A DNA stretch of 64,000 nucleotides from Paenibacillus sp. FSL H7-0737 (GTDB lineage Bacteria; Bacillota; Bacilli; Paenibacillales; Paenibacillaceae): positions 2,790,001-2,854,000 of the forward strand of contig NZ_CP009279.1 of the NCBI RefSeq assembly GCF_000758545.1. The letters are read 5' to 3'. A program made the position numbers and the translations under genes. Shown here in pieces: positions 1 through 9,233 of the stretch. A model generated the notes under the pieces. It did not search any database, was not told where the DNA came from, and saw nothing but the letters and a program-made list of their open reading frames with translations. Position 1 is the stretch's first letter, and each line of letters begins with the position of its first letter.

Positions 1-2
1 CA

Positions 3-383
3 AGAATTAAAGATAGCATTGCTGCAGATACAACGAATGATCAGTATCAAATTCTGCGTCTGATTAATGCTCAGGAACATTGTACCTCTACATATCTAGC
101 AGAAACTTTTTGCGTGGGTAAAAGCTCCATTACAGCAATAATCAACAGACTGGTGCAAGCAGGCATTATTGAGCGAACTCGTGACGAGAATGATCGTCGT
201 CAGGTGTATTTATCGATGTCAGAGCATGGTAAAAGAGTATTTGAAGCCGCTGAGTCGCAAGTACATGAAGTAGTGGCCCCGTATTTGTTTCATTTTGAAA
301 AGAAGGATATTGAGACGTTCATCATGATGTTTGAGAAACTGGCAAGTCTAATTCAGAATGATAATGGAGGGAAGAGCCAATGA
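3..383 (+). CDS. MarR-family transcriptional regulator, N-terminus cut off by the window edge
   Basis: The frame is open from the first bases of the window, so the true start lies outside it; the GTG at 114 is internal. The visible part is a MarR winged helix: a helix-turn-helix around SSITAIINRLVQAGIIERTR followed by the wing motif DENDRRQVYLSMSEHG and a C-terminal dimerisation helix. MarR proteins are usually dimeric repressors released by small ligands. The stop overlaps the start of the MMPL exporter by 4 bp (ATGA), so the two are translationally coupled. By inference it controls that exporter. The ligand is unknown. Confidence 0.9.
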   Translation, partial: RIKDSIAADTTNDQYQILRLINAQEHCTSTYLAETFCVGKSSITAIINRLVQAGIIERTRDENDRRQVYLSMSEHGKRVFEAAESQVHEVVAPYLFHFEKKDIETFIMMFEKLASLIQNDNGGKSQ

Positions 384-3300
384 AGACGATTCTAAAAGCA
401 AGATGGGCGGTTATCGCAATCTGGCTCGCTGTAGCGGTGGTGCTAGTGATGACGGCCCCGTCTTTCTCTGATCTTGTCCGTGAGAAGGGGCAGGTTACCG
501 TTCCAGAGGGATACCCTTCATCAAGAGCAGCAGAAATCATGAAGGAAGCGTCAAGTGACAAGGGAGGCGAATCACTCCATCAAGTAGCCCTTGTGTTCAA
601 TAACCCGAAGGGAATCGGAGCGGAAGAAACAGCAAGTATTCAACAAGGCGTTGAGAAGCTGGCTGCGAATAAGGAAGCTTTGCAGTTAGATTCCATCACC
701 GATCCTTTTTCACAAAGTGAGCTTAAAGATACACTAATTTCCAAAGATGGCAAGACTATTATGGTGGCGTTGTCCGTAAAAGGTGAAGGAGAGGCTGTTA
801 CTGCTCTGCCAGATAAAGTGGATGAGATGCTCTCAGGTGTTAAAGCAGATCATTATTTGACCAGTGAAGGTCTGATTACAGAGGATATGATTGCTAGCTC
901 AGAAGCAGGGCTAAAGAAGTCGGAGTATATTACAGTTGTCTTTATCCTACTTATTCTATTCGTCGTGTTTCGTTCGTTCGTAGCGCCTTTTGTACCGCTG
1001 CTGACCGTGGGTATCAGCTATATTGTATCCCAATCTGTCGTGGCTTTTTTGGTGGATCGTTATGATTTTCCTTTATCAACGTTTACTCAAATCTTTATGG
1101 TTGCGGTCATGTTCGGGATCGGTACGGATTATTGTATTCTGCTGATCAGTCGCTTTAAAGAAGAATTGATGACCGCAGAAGATACTAAAAGTGCAATCAT
1201 TGCAACTTATCGAAAAGCTGGAGGAACGGTGTTCTATTCGGGCTTAGCGGTGTTTGTAGGTTTTGTAGCAATTGGGTTATCGAAATTTATTCTTTATCGT
1301 TCAGCAGTAGCTGTTGCAGTTGGTATTGCAGTTATGCTATTGGCACTTGTGACGATTGTTCCGTTCTTTATGGCTGTTCTAGGCAAAAAGCTATTCTGGC
1401 CCTCCCGTGGCAAGCTGGAGCATAGTGAGAGCCGTATTTGGGGATGGGCAGGTTCTTTTTCTTTAAAAAGACCGTGGGCCGCACTTCTAATCGTTGCAGT
1501 AATCGTATCCCCATTCCTAGTCACCTATAGCGGTAAGCTGTCCTTTAACAGCTTGGAGGAAATTGGCTCGGAATATGCTTCGGTAAAAGGTTTTAATATT
1601 ATTTCGGAGAGCTTCGGACCAGGTGAATCGATGCCTGGCAAGATCGTTATCAAGAATGATGATCGTATGGACAATTCAGAATATCTGGGACTTGCGGAGA
1701 AAATTAGCCGCGAGCTGGAAAAAGTGGATAGTGTAAAATCTGTTCGGAGTATGTCACGTCCAACAGGTGAGCTGATTAGTGATTTCTTGATTCCGAATCA
1801 GGTAGGTACTCTTTCTGATGGACTGGACCAGAGTAACGAAGGTCTGACCAAGATTCAGACCGGCTTGTCTGAAGCTAGTAAACAGCTTAGCGATAATGCC
1901 CCTAAACTTACAGAAGCTGTTGCAGGGAGTGCTAAGCTGACAGAGGGCACAGCTGATCTCAAAGACGGAATTGTTGCTTTAGGCGCTGGGCTCACTCAGA
2001 TTGAGAGCGGGATTAAGAGTGGCTCAGCGGGTGCAGGAGAGATCAAAGCCGGTCTTCAGCAGGCAGCAACAAGTGCTAAACAGTTAGCAGATGCAAATGC
2101 GAAGTTACTTGAGGGCTATAAAAAAATCGGTGGAGGCTTAACCCAGCTGGATGAAGGACTCGGACAGCTTCCGAAGCAGCTACAAGGTGTTGCAGAGGCA
2201 TTAAAAGGACTGGACGGTTCCTTCGCTGGCCTAGAGAGCAGTTATCCGGAAATTGTTCAGGATGTAAATTATTTGACGATCAAAGGTACAGTAGCACAAA
2301 GTAGTACGGGTGCAGCGCAACTAGCAGCCGGTCTTGGTCAGGTTTCAGAACAGCTTAAAGGTGCAGCTACAGGCTTAAATGAGGCGAATGCCGGTTATGC
2401 CAAAGCTGCGGCTGGGCAAACCGCGCTCGCGCAAGGTTTAGCTAAGCTTGTAGCTGGAATCGGTCAGCTGCAAGCTGGACTCGATCAGGCGGCAGCAGGT
2501 CAAGGACAGATCGTAGATAAGATTCCATCTATCACAAGTGGGCTTGATCAATTGCAAGGCGGACAGAAGCAGCTTGCAGATGGTTTTGGTGAATTGACAG
2601 GTCAGATTGGAGCCTTAACCACTGGACTAAGCGATAGTGCTGATGGATTGAAGCAAATTACAAGCGGTCTGGGCTCGGCACAAGAATACTTGAATCAGAT
2701 TCAAGCGGCTAAGGATGAAGAGCTGAGCGGATTCTTCGTGCCAGCTGAGGCACTTAAAGCTGAAGGTATAAAGCAGGTATTTGATACGTACTTGTCTGAT
2801 GACCGTAAGGTGATGACGTTGGATGTGGTATTTACCGAGAATCCTTACAGCTCAGAGGCTATAGATAGTGTGGGTGATATTCAAGCAGCAGTAGATCGTG
2901 CAGTTAAAGGTACGAAGCTTGAAAATGCTGAAACAGCTATTAGCGGGGTTACAAGCAGTCAAAGCGATTTGCGGAATATTTCCAATGAAGACTATACGCG
3001 TACAGTAATCTTGATGCTGAGCGGTATTTTCATCATATTAGTGTTGCTGCTCCGTTCAATCGTAATGCCGATTTACCTTATTATTTCACTTTTGATCACT
3101 TACTTTTCAGCGTTGGGCGTTACAGAGGCTATTTTCGTTAATCTTCTGCACTATGAAGGGATTACCTGGACGACGCCATTCTTTAGTTTTGTTATGCTGA
3201 TTGCACTAGGTGTGGATTATAGCATTTTCTTAATGGCCCGGTTTAACGAAAATAAAACATGGGACGTAAAAGAAGCGATTCTACACGCTATGCGAAATAT

Positions 3301-3541
3301 GGGTACAGTTATCCTTTCAGCTGTAGTTATTCTGGGTGGTACCTTCGCCTCGATGTATCCTTCTGGGGTATTGTCGATGATGCAGATTGCTACAGTGGTG
3401 CTCGTAGGATTGGCCTTGTATGCTTTAATCTTCCTGCCGTTCTTTGTCCCTGTAATGGTACGGGTCTTCGGCCGAGGGAATTGGTGGCCATTTTCGGTTA
3501 AACAGAGCGGAGAAGCTAACAAGCAGGATTTAAATATGTAA
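380..3541 (+). CDS. MMPL/RND-family membrane exporter
   Basis: This 1053-residue protein has the two-repeat MMPL plan. One membrane helix (about residues 8-26) is followed by an outer domain and five helices (about 180-345) with the signature GIGTDYCILLISRF near residue 250. The second half has five or six helices with GVDYSIFLMARF near residue 944. The aspartates in these two motifs are the expected proton-relay residues. The outer loop at about 475-800 is unusually long, with repeated L-x2-G-x3-QL units as in YhgE/Pip-type proteins. It probably exports lipids or hydrophobic drugs by proton antiport; the substrate cannot be read. It is coupled to the MarR gene by a 4-bp overlap and followed by a terminator. 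Confidence 0.9.
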   Translation: MKTILKARWAVIAIWLAVAVVLVMTAPSFSDLVREKGQVTVPEGYPSSRAAEIMKEASSDKGGESLHQVALVFNNPKGIGAEETASIQQGVEKLAANKEALQLDSITDPFSQSELKDTLISKDGKTIMVALSVKGEGEAVTALPDKVDEMLSGVKADHYLTSEGLITEDMIASSEAGLKKSEYITVVFILLILFVVFRSFVAPFVPLLTVGISYIVSQSVVAFLVDRYDFPLSTFTQIFMVAVMFGIGTDYCILLISRFKEELMTAEDTKSAIIATYRKAGGTVFYSGLAVFVGFVAIGLSKFILYRSAVAVAVGIAVMLLALVTIVPFFMAVLGKKLFWPSRGKLEHSESRIWGWAGSFSLKRPWAALLIVAVIVSPFLVTYSGKLSFNSLEEIGSEYASVKGFNIISESFGPGESMPGKIVIKNDDRMDNSEYLGLAEKISRELEKVDSVKSVRSMSRPTGELISDFLIPNQVGTLSDGLDQSNEGLTKIQTGLSEASKQLSDNAPKLTEAVAGSAKLTEGTADLKDGIVALGAGLTQIESGIKSGSAGAGEIKAGLQQAATSAKQLADANAKLLEGYKKIGGGLTQLDEGLGQLPKQLQGVAEALKGLDGSFAGLESSYPEIVQDVNYLTIKGTVAQSSTGAAQLAAGLGQVSEQLKGAATGLNEANAGYAKAAAGQTALAQGLAKLVAGIGQLQAGLDQAAAGQGQIVDKIPSITSGLDQLQGGQKQLADGFGELTGQIGALTTGLSDSADGLKQITSGLGSAQEYLNQIQAAKDEELSGFFVPAEALKAEGIKQVFDTYLSDDRKVMTLDVVFTENPYSSEAIDSVGDIQAAVDRAVKGTKLENAETAISGVTSSQSDLRNISNEDYTRTVILMLSGIFIILVLLLRSIVMPIYLIISLLITYFSALGVTEAIFVNLLHYEGITWTTPFFSFVMLIALGVDYSIFLMARFNENKTWDVKEAILHAMRNMGTVILSAVVILGGTFASMYPSGVLSMMQIATVVLVGLALYALIFLPFFVPVMVRVFGRGNWWPFSVKQSGEANKQDLNM

Positions 3542-3598
3542 ATGGGACTATACCCCATTTATGAATCAGAAGTCATAACAAGTTGTTTTTTTGCAGTC

Positions 3599-3633
3599 AG
3601 CCACCGATATATTTATCGGTGGCTGGCTTTTTA
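3599..3633 (+). terminator. Rho-independent terminator after the MMPL exporter
   Basis: A perfect 11-bp stem, AGCCACCGATA (3599-3609) with TATCGGTGGCT (3614-3624), has a 4-base loop and is followed by GGCTTTTTATTT. Confidence 0.9.
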
Positions 3634-3824
3634 TTTGAGTAGAATGAATCGTTTCGATGGGGCATTATTAGCGGGGAGAACTACTAATCCGTTCAATTGT
3701 CATGGGTCTTTTATCCATTGTCGTCTGGTTCTTTAGGTTATTGTTATTATGTTTTCAGAAAATTATAATAACACTGGATTCGTTTTCAAAGTCTCCAAAT
3801 TACAACTAGAAAGCGAGATGATGA

Positions 3825-5228
3825 ATGATGAAAGTAAGCATGAAGAACAGCAGTATCGCAAAGAAGGTTGCTCCATTTGTTATTACTGCGGGGGTTATTG
3901 CCGGAGTAGGACTTATCGATACCGATAAAGCGTTAGGACACGGTTATGTATCCGAACCAGCAAGTCGTGCGAAGCTTGGTGCAGCGAATAATGTGGGTTC
4001 TGTTCAATATGAGCCACAGAGTCTAGAGGCACCAAAGGGTTTCCCATTGGCGGGTCCTGCGGACGGGAAGATTGCATCTGCGGGTGGCATGTTCGGAGGA
4101 ATTCTGGATCAACAATCAAGTGATCGTTGGATTAAGCACGATATGGTTGGCGGAGTCAATGACATCACTTGGTATCATACAGCACAACATAGAACAACAA
4201 AATGGCATTACTATATTACGAAAAAAGGTTGGAATCCTAATACGCCAATTAAACGTTCCGATTTAGAGCTTATTGGAACTTTTGAAAATGGCGGTAAACA
4301 GCCTGAGCGTTCTGTGACGCACAAAGTAAATGTCCCAACTGACCGCAGTGGATACCATGTTATTTTGGCAGTGTGGGATATCGATGATACATCGAATGCC
4401 TTCTATCAAGTCATTGATGTGAATCTAAAGAACAGTGAATCAGGACCTGGGGTACAACCAGACACGGAGAAGCCGTCAACAGTAACGGGGTTACACACGA
4501 TGAGTGTAGAATCGAGCAGTGTAGATCTTATGTGGAATGCTGCAACAGATAACATAGGCGTAGATCATTACATGATTTATCGCGGGGATAGCGTCGGTAT
4601 AGCGAAACAAATCGGAACATCTTCAACAACGAGCTTTAAAGACATTACTGTAGAACCAGGTAAAATTTATACATATTATAGTGTTGCGGTGGATCGTGCA
4701 GGAAACACGTCAGGCGCAAGTAATATTATTGTTGTTAGCACACCAAACCCGGAAGTGGTTATACCTCCAGTGGAAACACCAGATACTTTGAAACCTTCGA
4801 TGGTTGAGGGGCTGCATACCATGTCTGTGAAGCACAATAGTGTTAATCTGATGTGGAACGCAGCCCAAGATAATGTAGGTGTTGATCATTATGTTGTGTA
4901 TCGAGAGGGTGTTGAATTGACCCAAACTAAGGGAACTTCCTTTACGGATTTAACGGTGCAAGCTTCCACTACGTACAATTATCATGTGAGAGCTGTAGAC
5001 GCTGCTGGTAATATTTCAGACAAGAGCTCTTTGTATACAGTCACAACCCTTGTGAAACCCGTATTACCAGATGTAGCAGCTTGGAATGCAACCGGGTTGT
5101 ACATTGTAGGAACAAAAGTTGAATACAAGGGTAACGTTTATGAAGCTCGAGTGACATTTAGAAGTTTCGGTGATACCAACTGGAATCCGGAGTCGGCACT
5201 ATCGCTTTGGAAATTAGTGACGAACTAA
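3825..5228 (+). CDS. Secreted AA10 lytic polysaccharide monooxygenase with two FnIII domains and a CBM5/12 domain
   Basis: Residues 1-38 are a signal peptide ending ...KALG, so the mature protein would begin with His39 (HGYVSEPASR), the N-terminal copper ligand of AA10 enzymes. The second histidine of the copper brace is probably His122 in TAQHRTTKWHYYITKKGW. The catalytic domain spans about 39-208. Two near-identical fibronectin III domains follow (about 212-308 and 319-410, each with GLHTMSV and DHYxxYR), then a chitin-binding CBM5/12 domain (about 416-465, AWNATGLYIVGTKVEYKGN). The domain mix points to oxidative cleavage of crystalline chitin outside the cell. Several ATGs cluster at 3818-3840; 3825 keeps the whole signal peptide. 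It is a single gene between terminators. Confidence 0.95.
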   Translation: MMKVSMKNSSIAKKVAPFVITAGVIAGVGLIDTDKALGHGYVSEPASRAKLGAANNVGSVQYEPQSLEAPKGFPLAGPADGKIASAGGMFGGILDQQSSDRWIKHDMVGGVNDITWYHTAQHRTTKWHYYITKKGWNPNTPIKRSDLELIGTFENGGKQPERSVTHKVNVPTDRSGYHVILAVWDIDDTSNAFYQVIDVNLKNSESGPGVQPDTEKPSTVTGLHTMSVESSSVDLMWNAATDNIGVDHYMIYRGDSVGIAKQIGTSSTTSFKDITVEPGKIYTYYSVAVDRAGNTSGASNIIVVSTPNPEVVIPPVETPDTLKPSMVEGLHTMSVKHNSVNLMWNAAQDNVGVDHYVVYREGVELTQTKGTSFTDLTVQASTTYNYHVRAVDAAGNISDKSSLYTVTTLVKPVLPDVAAWNATGLYIVGTKVEYKGNVYEARVTFRSFGDTNWNPESALSLWKLVTN

Positions 5229-5257
5229 TAACATCGTTTCCCCCCCCAATTTATTAT

Positions 5258-5306
5258 AAAAAAACGGAGATCATTTCTGATAATCAGAAGTGATCTCCGT
5301 TTTTTG
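5258..5306. terminator. Bidirectional terminator between the LPMO and TPR genes
   Basis: A 17-bp stem with one wobble (5264-5280 with 5284-5300, loop TAA) is flanked by A-rich and T-rich runs, so it can end the convergent genes on both strands. Confidence 0.9.
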
Positions 5307-5325
5307 GGTTAAGGAGTCGTCAAGT

Positions 5326-5997
5326 TTATTTCATCTTGGCGAAAAAGCTGCGCAACGCCCAACCGCGCTCCTGCCGTTTTTTATATTTAGGAAGTGAACG
5401 ATAAACAGCGGTGGATTCTTCGAAAGCTCGTTTCGCATCCTCTGATCTGCCAAGCGCTTTATACATCGAACCAGCCAGATAATACGCCTCAGAAGAAGAA
5501 GACTGGATTTCTTGATACTGAGTAACGTAATGCAATGCTTTATCATGATTCGTATGGCGGAAAGTTTCCGCTAACCAAAGATATGGCTGTCCATATCGAG
5601 CCTTACGGTTGATCTCCAGACCACGAAGCATTTGTGCTTCGCCTTCCTCCAAAGCGCCTAGCTTAAGATTCACATGTCCGAGTTCTACCCAATATTCAGC
5701 AGATTGTTCATAACGGTCCTCGATTTGCAGTAGGAGATCCTTCGCTTCCCTGTATTTTTTACGTTCTGTCAAACTCCGCGCTAAATCAAATTTGGATGAA
5801 ACATCATTAGGATTTAAAGAAATGGTTGTACGTAACTTGGAAATTTGACGCATTCTTTTGAAGGGCTTTGTAATGCTGGGGAAGATGCCCACATATCGCC
5901 GATCCAAGAAATACAAGATAAGAAGCAGGATGAATATAGCCAGAAAAGGGTTGCCCACTAATCTGAAGAGCAGTAAAACACCTATAAATTTAAGCAT
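5326..5997 (-). CDS. Membrane-anchored tetratricopeptide-repeat protein
   Basis: A 223-residue protein with a strongly hydrophobic N-terminus (about residues 3-31, one or two membrane helices), a short basic stretch, then TPR-like helical pairs from about residue 55 to 205 (NPNDVSSKFDLARSLTERKKYREAKDLL, YWVELGHVNLKLGALEEGEAQM, EAYYLAGSMYKALGRSEDAKRAFEES). TPRs are protein-binding scaffolds, and this one probably displays them on the cytoplasmic face of the membrane. It is monocistronic and the partner is unknown. Confidence 0.8.
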   Translation of the reverse strand: MLKFIGVLLLFRLVGNPFLAIFILLLILYFLDRRYVGIFPSITKPFKRMRQISKLRTTISLNPNDVSSKFDLARSLTERKKYREAKDLLLQIEDRYEQSAEYWVELGHVNLKLGALEEGEAQMLRGLEINRKARYGQPYLWLAETFRHTNHDKALHYVTQYQEIQSSSSEAYYLAGSMYKALGRSEDAKRAFEESTAVYRSLPKYKKRQERGWALRSFFAKMK

Positions 5998-6189
5998 AAC
6001 TTCCCTCCATAATCATTTGGTTCCGGTATTGCGATTGAAAAGAGTAGATCCAAGGCAGCGTAATTATAACATAATTCAAAGCAATCTGAATCCCAGGATT
6101 TTAAAATTATACAACTTTGAGCAGCTTAATAGCGTCTTAGTGTAAGATGAATAATAATTACAATAATATCATAAGAAGGGAAAAACAAG

Positions 6190-7746
6190 ATGAACTTATT
6201 AGCAAGGAAGCTACAGCTGTTTAGTTTGGCTGTTTGTTCTACTTTTATGGCTGTTACGTCAGTCCCACAAGTGATAAGCGCGGATCCCTCATCCGCGAAG
6301 CTGAGTGGAATTAAGGAGATTGTTGCCACTTCTGGATTTTGGGGAGGGAGCTCCTTCGCACTGGGGACTGACGGAACCGTATGGTCTTGGGGGAGCAATG
6401 TTTTTGGACAATTTGCAAATGGAACTGCAGGTCCTGAAGGGTGGACGATTACTCCCCATAGCATAGCAGCGCTTGATCGTACGAAGCAGTTAGAGATCGG
6501 TGGAATTTATTATGTTGCGCTGAACGAAGACGGGACGGTTAAAGCTTGGGGAGATTACCGGGATAAGAATGCTATAGAAGCAGGCAATGGGGTAAGCACT
6601 AAACAGTACAAGGTGCTGCTTCCTCAGGTTATCTCTGGGATGACCGATGTAGTCAGTATAGCTTCAGGCATACACAATACCTTAGCTTTGAGAAAGGATG
6701 GAAGCGTACTACAGTGGAATCCTCCAGAAATCACTGATGTAGGTTTTACAGCGTTGCCTGCTGCTACCAAGGTTCAGGGTTTAAGTGAGGTAATGTGGGT
6801 CGGTAACAGTGACTATCAGGCCGCAATTCGCACCAACGGTACTCTTTGGATTTGGAGCGCTAACCCACAAATAGAGAATACAAAAGCGGTGAAGAAGCCG
6901 ACCCCAGTCAAGGATTTATACCATGTGAAGTCCGTTTCTATGAACTGGAGGAGTATACTGGCGTTAACTGAGACTGGAAGTGTCTGGGCAACGGTTGACA
7001 GCAATAATTATAACGAAATCATGATGAAGAAGATGCCAGGTCTTACGGATATTGTATCTGTTCAGACGAATAATGGGTTCAATCTTGTTGCCAATAAAAA
7101 AGGAGAATACTGGGTATGGAAAGCTGGCACTTTATTGCAAGGTCTGCAAAAGATCACAGTCATAAAGCCGATCTCCAAACTTACGCTGGATTTAGGTGGC
7201 TTTGTAGCTGTTAAAAAAGATGGCACCGTGTGGACTTGGAGTACCCAATCATCAACCGACAGTAAATGGGTCTTTACTAAACCTAAACAAATCAAAGGCT
7301 TGAGCAATCCGATTTCTTTTGCCACGGGGGAAAATAGTAAATATGCAGTTTTGAAGGATGGGACAGCAGTAGCTTGGGGGACGAATATGTTTGGTCAACT
7401 TGGTATCAGTGCGCTTGATTCACGTCCTTTTACTATATCACCTATCTTGAAGCCTGTTACTGTAATCGTGGATGGGAAGAAGATCGACTCCGCGCAATCT
7501 GCTATATTCTTGGATGGAAGTGTAAGAGTACCGATCAGGGAAGTGGCGGAAAATCTGGGCTACACCCTCTCATGGGACGGCGATATGACGCTCTTGAAAG
7601 AAGGTAAGAAAACCATCTTTAAAGAGGGAGCCATTAAAGTAAGTTATGCATCACTTGTTCCAGCGGCAGCTTTGGCTAAGGCACTAGGTGTTACTGCAGA
7701 GTGGAATAGTAAACTGTACCAATTAACGATACAAACAAAAAGATGA
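6190..7746 (+). CDS. Secreted RCC1-repeat protein with a C-terminal copper-amine-oxidase-N-like domain
   Basis: Residues 1 to about 31 form a signal peptide (hydrophobic FSLAVCSTFMAVTSVPQVISA). Residues about 45-420 carry repeated blade-like units of the RCC1/alpha-tubulin-suppressor type (ALGTDGTVWSWGSN, ALNEDGTVKAWGD, AVKKDGTVWTWS, AVLKDGTAVAWGTNMFGQLG). The last 95 residues (VTVIVDGKKI, SVRVPIREVAENLGYTLSWDGD) match the copper amine oxidase N-terminal-like domain common in secreted Paenibacillus proteins. That domain is structural here; no oxidase domain is present. Probably a beta-propeller surface or wall protein with a binding role. Confidence 0.85.
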   Translation: MNLLARKLQLFSLAVCSTFMAVTSVPQVISADPSSAKLSGIKEIVATSGFWGGSSFALGTDGTVWSWGSNVFGQFANGTAGPEGWTITPHSIAALDRTKQLEIGGIYYVALNEDGTVKAWGDYRDKNAIEAGNGVSTKQYKVLLPQVISGMTDVVSIASGIHNTLALRKDGSVLQWNPPEITDVGFTALPAATKVQGLSEVMWVGNSDYQAAIRTNGTLWIWSANPQIENTKAVKKPTPVKDLYHVKSVSMNWRSILALTETGSVWATVDSNNYNEIMMKKMPGLTDIVSVQTNNGFNLVANKKGEYWVWKAGTLLQGLQKITVIKPISKLTLDLGGFVAVKKDGTVWTWSTQSSTDSKWVFTKPKQIKGLSNPISFATGENSKYAVLKDGTAVAWGTNMFGQLGISALDSRPFTISPILKPVTVIVDGKKIDSAQSAIFLDGSVRVPIREVAENLGYTLSWDGDMTLLKEGKKTIFKEGAIKVSYASLVPAAALAKALGVTAEWNSKLYQLTIQTKR

Positions 7747-7834
7747 CTTTCATTTAACACTTATTTTAATATTCTGATGTACAATAAGTGAATTATCTCA
7801 ATTGAACCATAATAACCAGTCTGGAGTGATAGGT

Positions 7835-8428
7835 ATGGCTTTTACAATATGTGTGTTCGCCGGTTCGAATCCAGGTCTTAATTCAGAATATACAGAAATG
7901 GCTAGAGAGTTGGGTTATCATATAGCTGCACAAGGTTGTAGGCTGGTTTATGGAGGTTCAAGAAATGGCCTGATGGGACAGGTGGCAGACGGAGTGTTGG
8001 CAAATGGTGGTGAAGTCGTCGGTATCATGCCAGTGGATCTTTTTAAAGATGAAATCAGGCATTCTGGGCTAACGAATCTGATTGAGGTTTCTAGTATGCA
8101 TGAACGAAAGGCCGTTATGAGCGGTATGGCTGATGCGTTTATTGCCCTGCCGGGTGGTCTCGGAACCTTTGATGAGTTATTTGAAATTCTATGCTGGATG
8201 CAGATTGGGATTCATCAGAAGCCTATAGGGATGCTGAATATAAGAGGTTATTTTAATCCACTGTTAGCCATGATCACTCACAGTGTAAGTGAAGGGTTTG
8301 CTCCAAAAAATGCGTTGAAAATGTTAGATATGAACTCTGATCCCGAATATTTGCTTGAACTGATGAGAGGTCAAGTTGATCATAGTAATAAAGATTTTGG
8401 GAACGCTAGATTTCCATCACAGCGTTGA
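7835..8428 (+). CDS. LOG-family protein (TIGR00730), putative nucleotide 5'-monophosphate phosphoribohydrolase
   Basis: This 197-residue cytosolic protein has the two LOG signatures: GGSRNGLMG near residue 46 and PGGLGTFDELFEIL, the PGGxGTxxE phosphate/ribose-binding and catalytic motif. LOG enzymes release free base from cytokinin-type or other nucleoside monophosphates; the natural bacterial substrate is often unknown. ATG 7835 is preferred (GGAGTGATAGG just upstream, product beginning MAFTICVFAGSNPG) over an upstream TTG at 7802. It is monocistronic with a terminator after it. Confidence 0.9.
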   Translation: MAFTICVFAGSNPGLNSEYTEMARELGYHIAAQGCRLVYGGSRNGLMGQVADGVLANGGEVVGIMPVDLFKDEIRHSGLTNLIEVSSMHERKAVMSGMADAFIALPGGLGTFDELFEILCWMQIGIHQKPIGMLNIRGYFNPLLAMITHSVSEGFAPKNALKMLDMNSDPEYLLELMRGQVDHSNKDFGNARFPSQR

Positions 8429-8446
8429 GAAAATGAACAGAAATTA

Positions 8447-8486
8447 AACAACCTCCAGCTGTTTTACAGCTTGGAGGTTGTTTTCA
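8447..8486 (+). terminator. Terminator after the LOG-family gene
   Basis: AACAACCTCCAGCT (8447-8460) pairs with AGCTTGGAGGTTGTT (8468-8482) with one bulge, followed by TTTTC. Confidence 0.85.
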
Positions 8487-8601
8487 TATGAACATGTGAT
8501 AAACTTGTTTCGGTCTATATGTTGCTGGGTAAGTAACTTTTAAGTAGTAGTGGTTGCTCTGCGTATTTCAGGAAATGATTACCTAAGGAGGTTGGAATTC
8601 A

Positions 8602-8766
8602 ATGAATGTGATGGTACATAATCTTATGGCTTACAATCATCAGTTTTTTAGACCTCAGCCCGTGGTCAATCCTAAACAAGAGAGATCTAATAAGAAGAAG
8701 CAGAGTTTTCAGGAAGTCTTGAATGAAAAAATGAAAGTGTATGGCACATACAAAAATATTAAGTAA
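8602..8766 (+). CDS. Small hypothetical protein, 54 residues
   Basis: An ATG at 8602 sits 10 bases after a strong AAGGAGG site (8585-8591), and the frame ends just before a strong terminator, so it looks like a real small gene. The product begins MNVMVHNLMAYNHQFFRPQP, has a very basic centre (RSNKKKQ) and a C-terminal amphipathic stretch SFQEVLNEKMKVYG. It has no signal peptide or membrane helix. I do not recognise the family. The FQEVLNEKM element resembles short docking segments of some flagellar-operon proteins, but that is a loose resemblance. Confidence 0.65.
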   Translation: MNVMVHNLMAYNHQFFRPQPVVNPKQERSNKKKQSFQEVLNEKMKVYGTYKNIK

Positions 8767-8788
8767 GAGCTACTACATATGTCTGCTG

Positions 8789-8840
8789 AAAAAAGCCGGA
8801 ACGCATTGATCCCAAGGGTCACTGTGTTCCGGCTTTTTTT
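8789..8840. terminator. Bidirectional terminator
   Basis: GCCGGAACGCA (8795-8805) pairs with TGTGTTCCGGC (8823-8833), flanked by A and T runs. It serves the small plus-strand gene and the convergent minus-strand gene. Confidence 0.9.
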
Positions 8841-9051
8841 AGGGTCTAACCTCATAAAATTGGCAACTCTTACGAGCGTAATAAGTCAGATCGCTAACCC
8901 TCGACTGAATAACTACATCAGAATCGGTGAAGCGGACAACAGTGGCCCCTGAATTCACCAAATGATCGTCCTGAAATACACGAACAGGTAGTTTGCGGTC
9001 AACGGCTTCTTGGAAATCGCTGTCTGTTAGCAGCGGGCGGTTAATTGGCAT
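8839..9051 (-). CDS. Hypothetical 70-residue protein, predicted small beta-barrel
   Basis: AGGAG lies 10 bases before the ATG. The product begins MPINRPLLTDSDFQEAVDRK and continues with alternating beta-strand patterns (PVRVFQDDHLVNSGATVVRF, DSDVVIQSR, TYYARKSCQFYEVR), compatible with a small SH3/Sm-like barrel. It has one cysteine and no membrane helix or signal peptide. Not recognised as a named family. It ends in the shared bidirectional terminator. Confidence 0.7.
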   Translation of the reverse strand: MPINRPLLTDSDFQEAVDRKLPVRVFQDDHLVNSGATVVRFTDSDVVIQSRVSDLTYYARKSCQFYEVRP

Positions 9052-9233
9052 AAGTATTTAACTCCTTTTGATCATTTAATGAAGTTAGAAATAAAAATAG
9101 TATACCTGTGGAAGCATGAGAAATCCAATATAAATGAAGCTGACGAACATTTTATGAGCAGCACATTTGGACAAAATTCTATACGCCCATCTCAGACATA
9201 ACATAGTTATGAATGTATTAAGGGGGTCTAGAT

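Noticed and set aside
3542-3736. 64-codon frame after the MMPL exporter
   Set aside because: It begins at the exporter stop and runs through a terminator hairpin.
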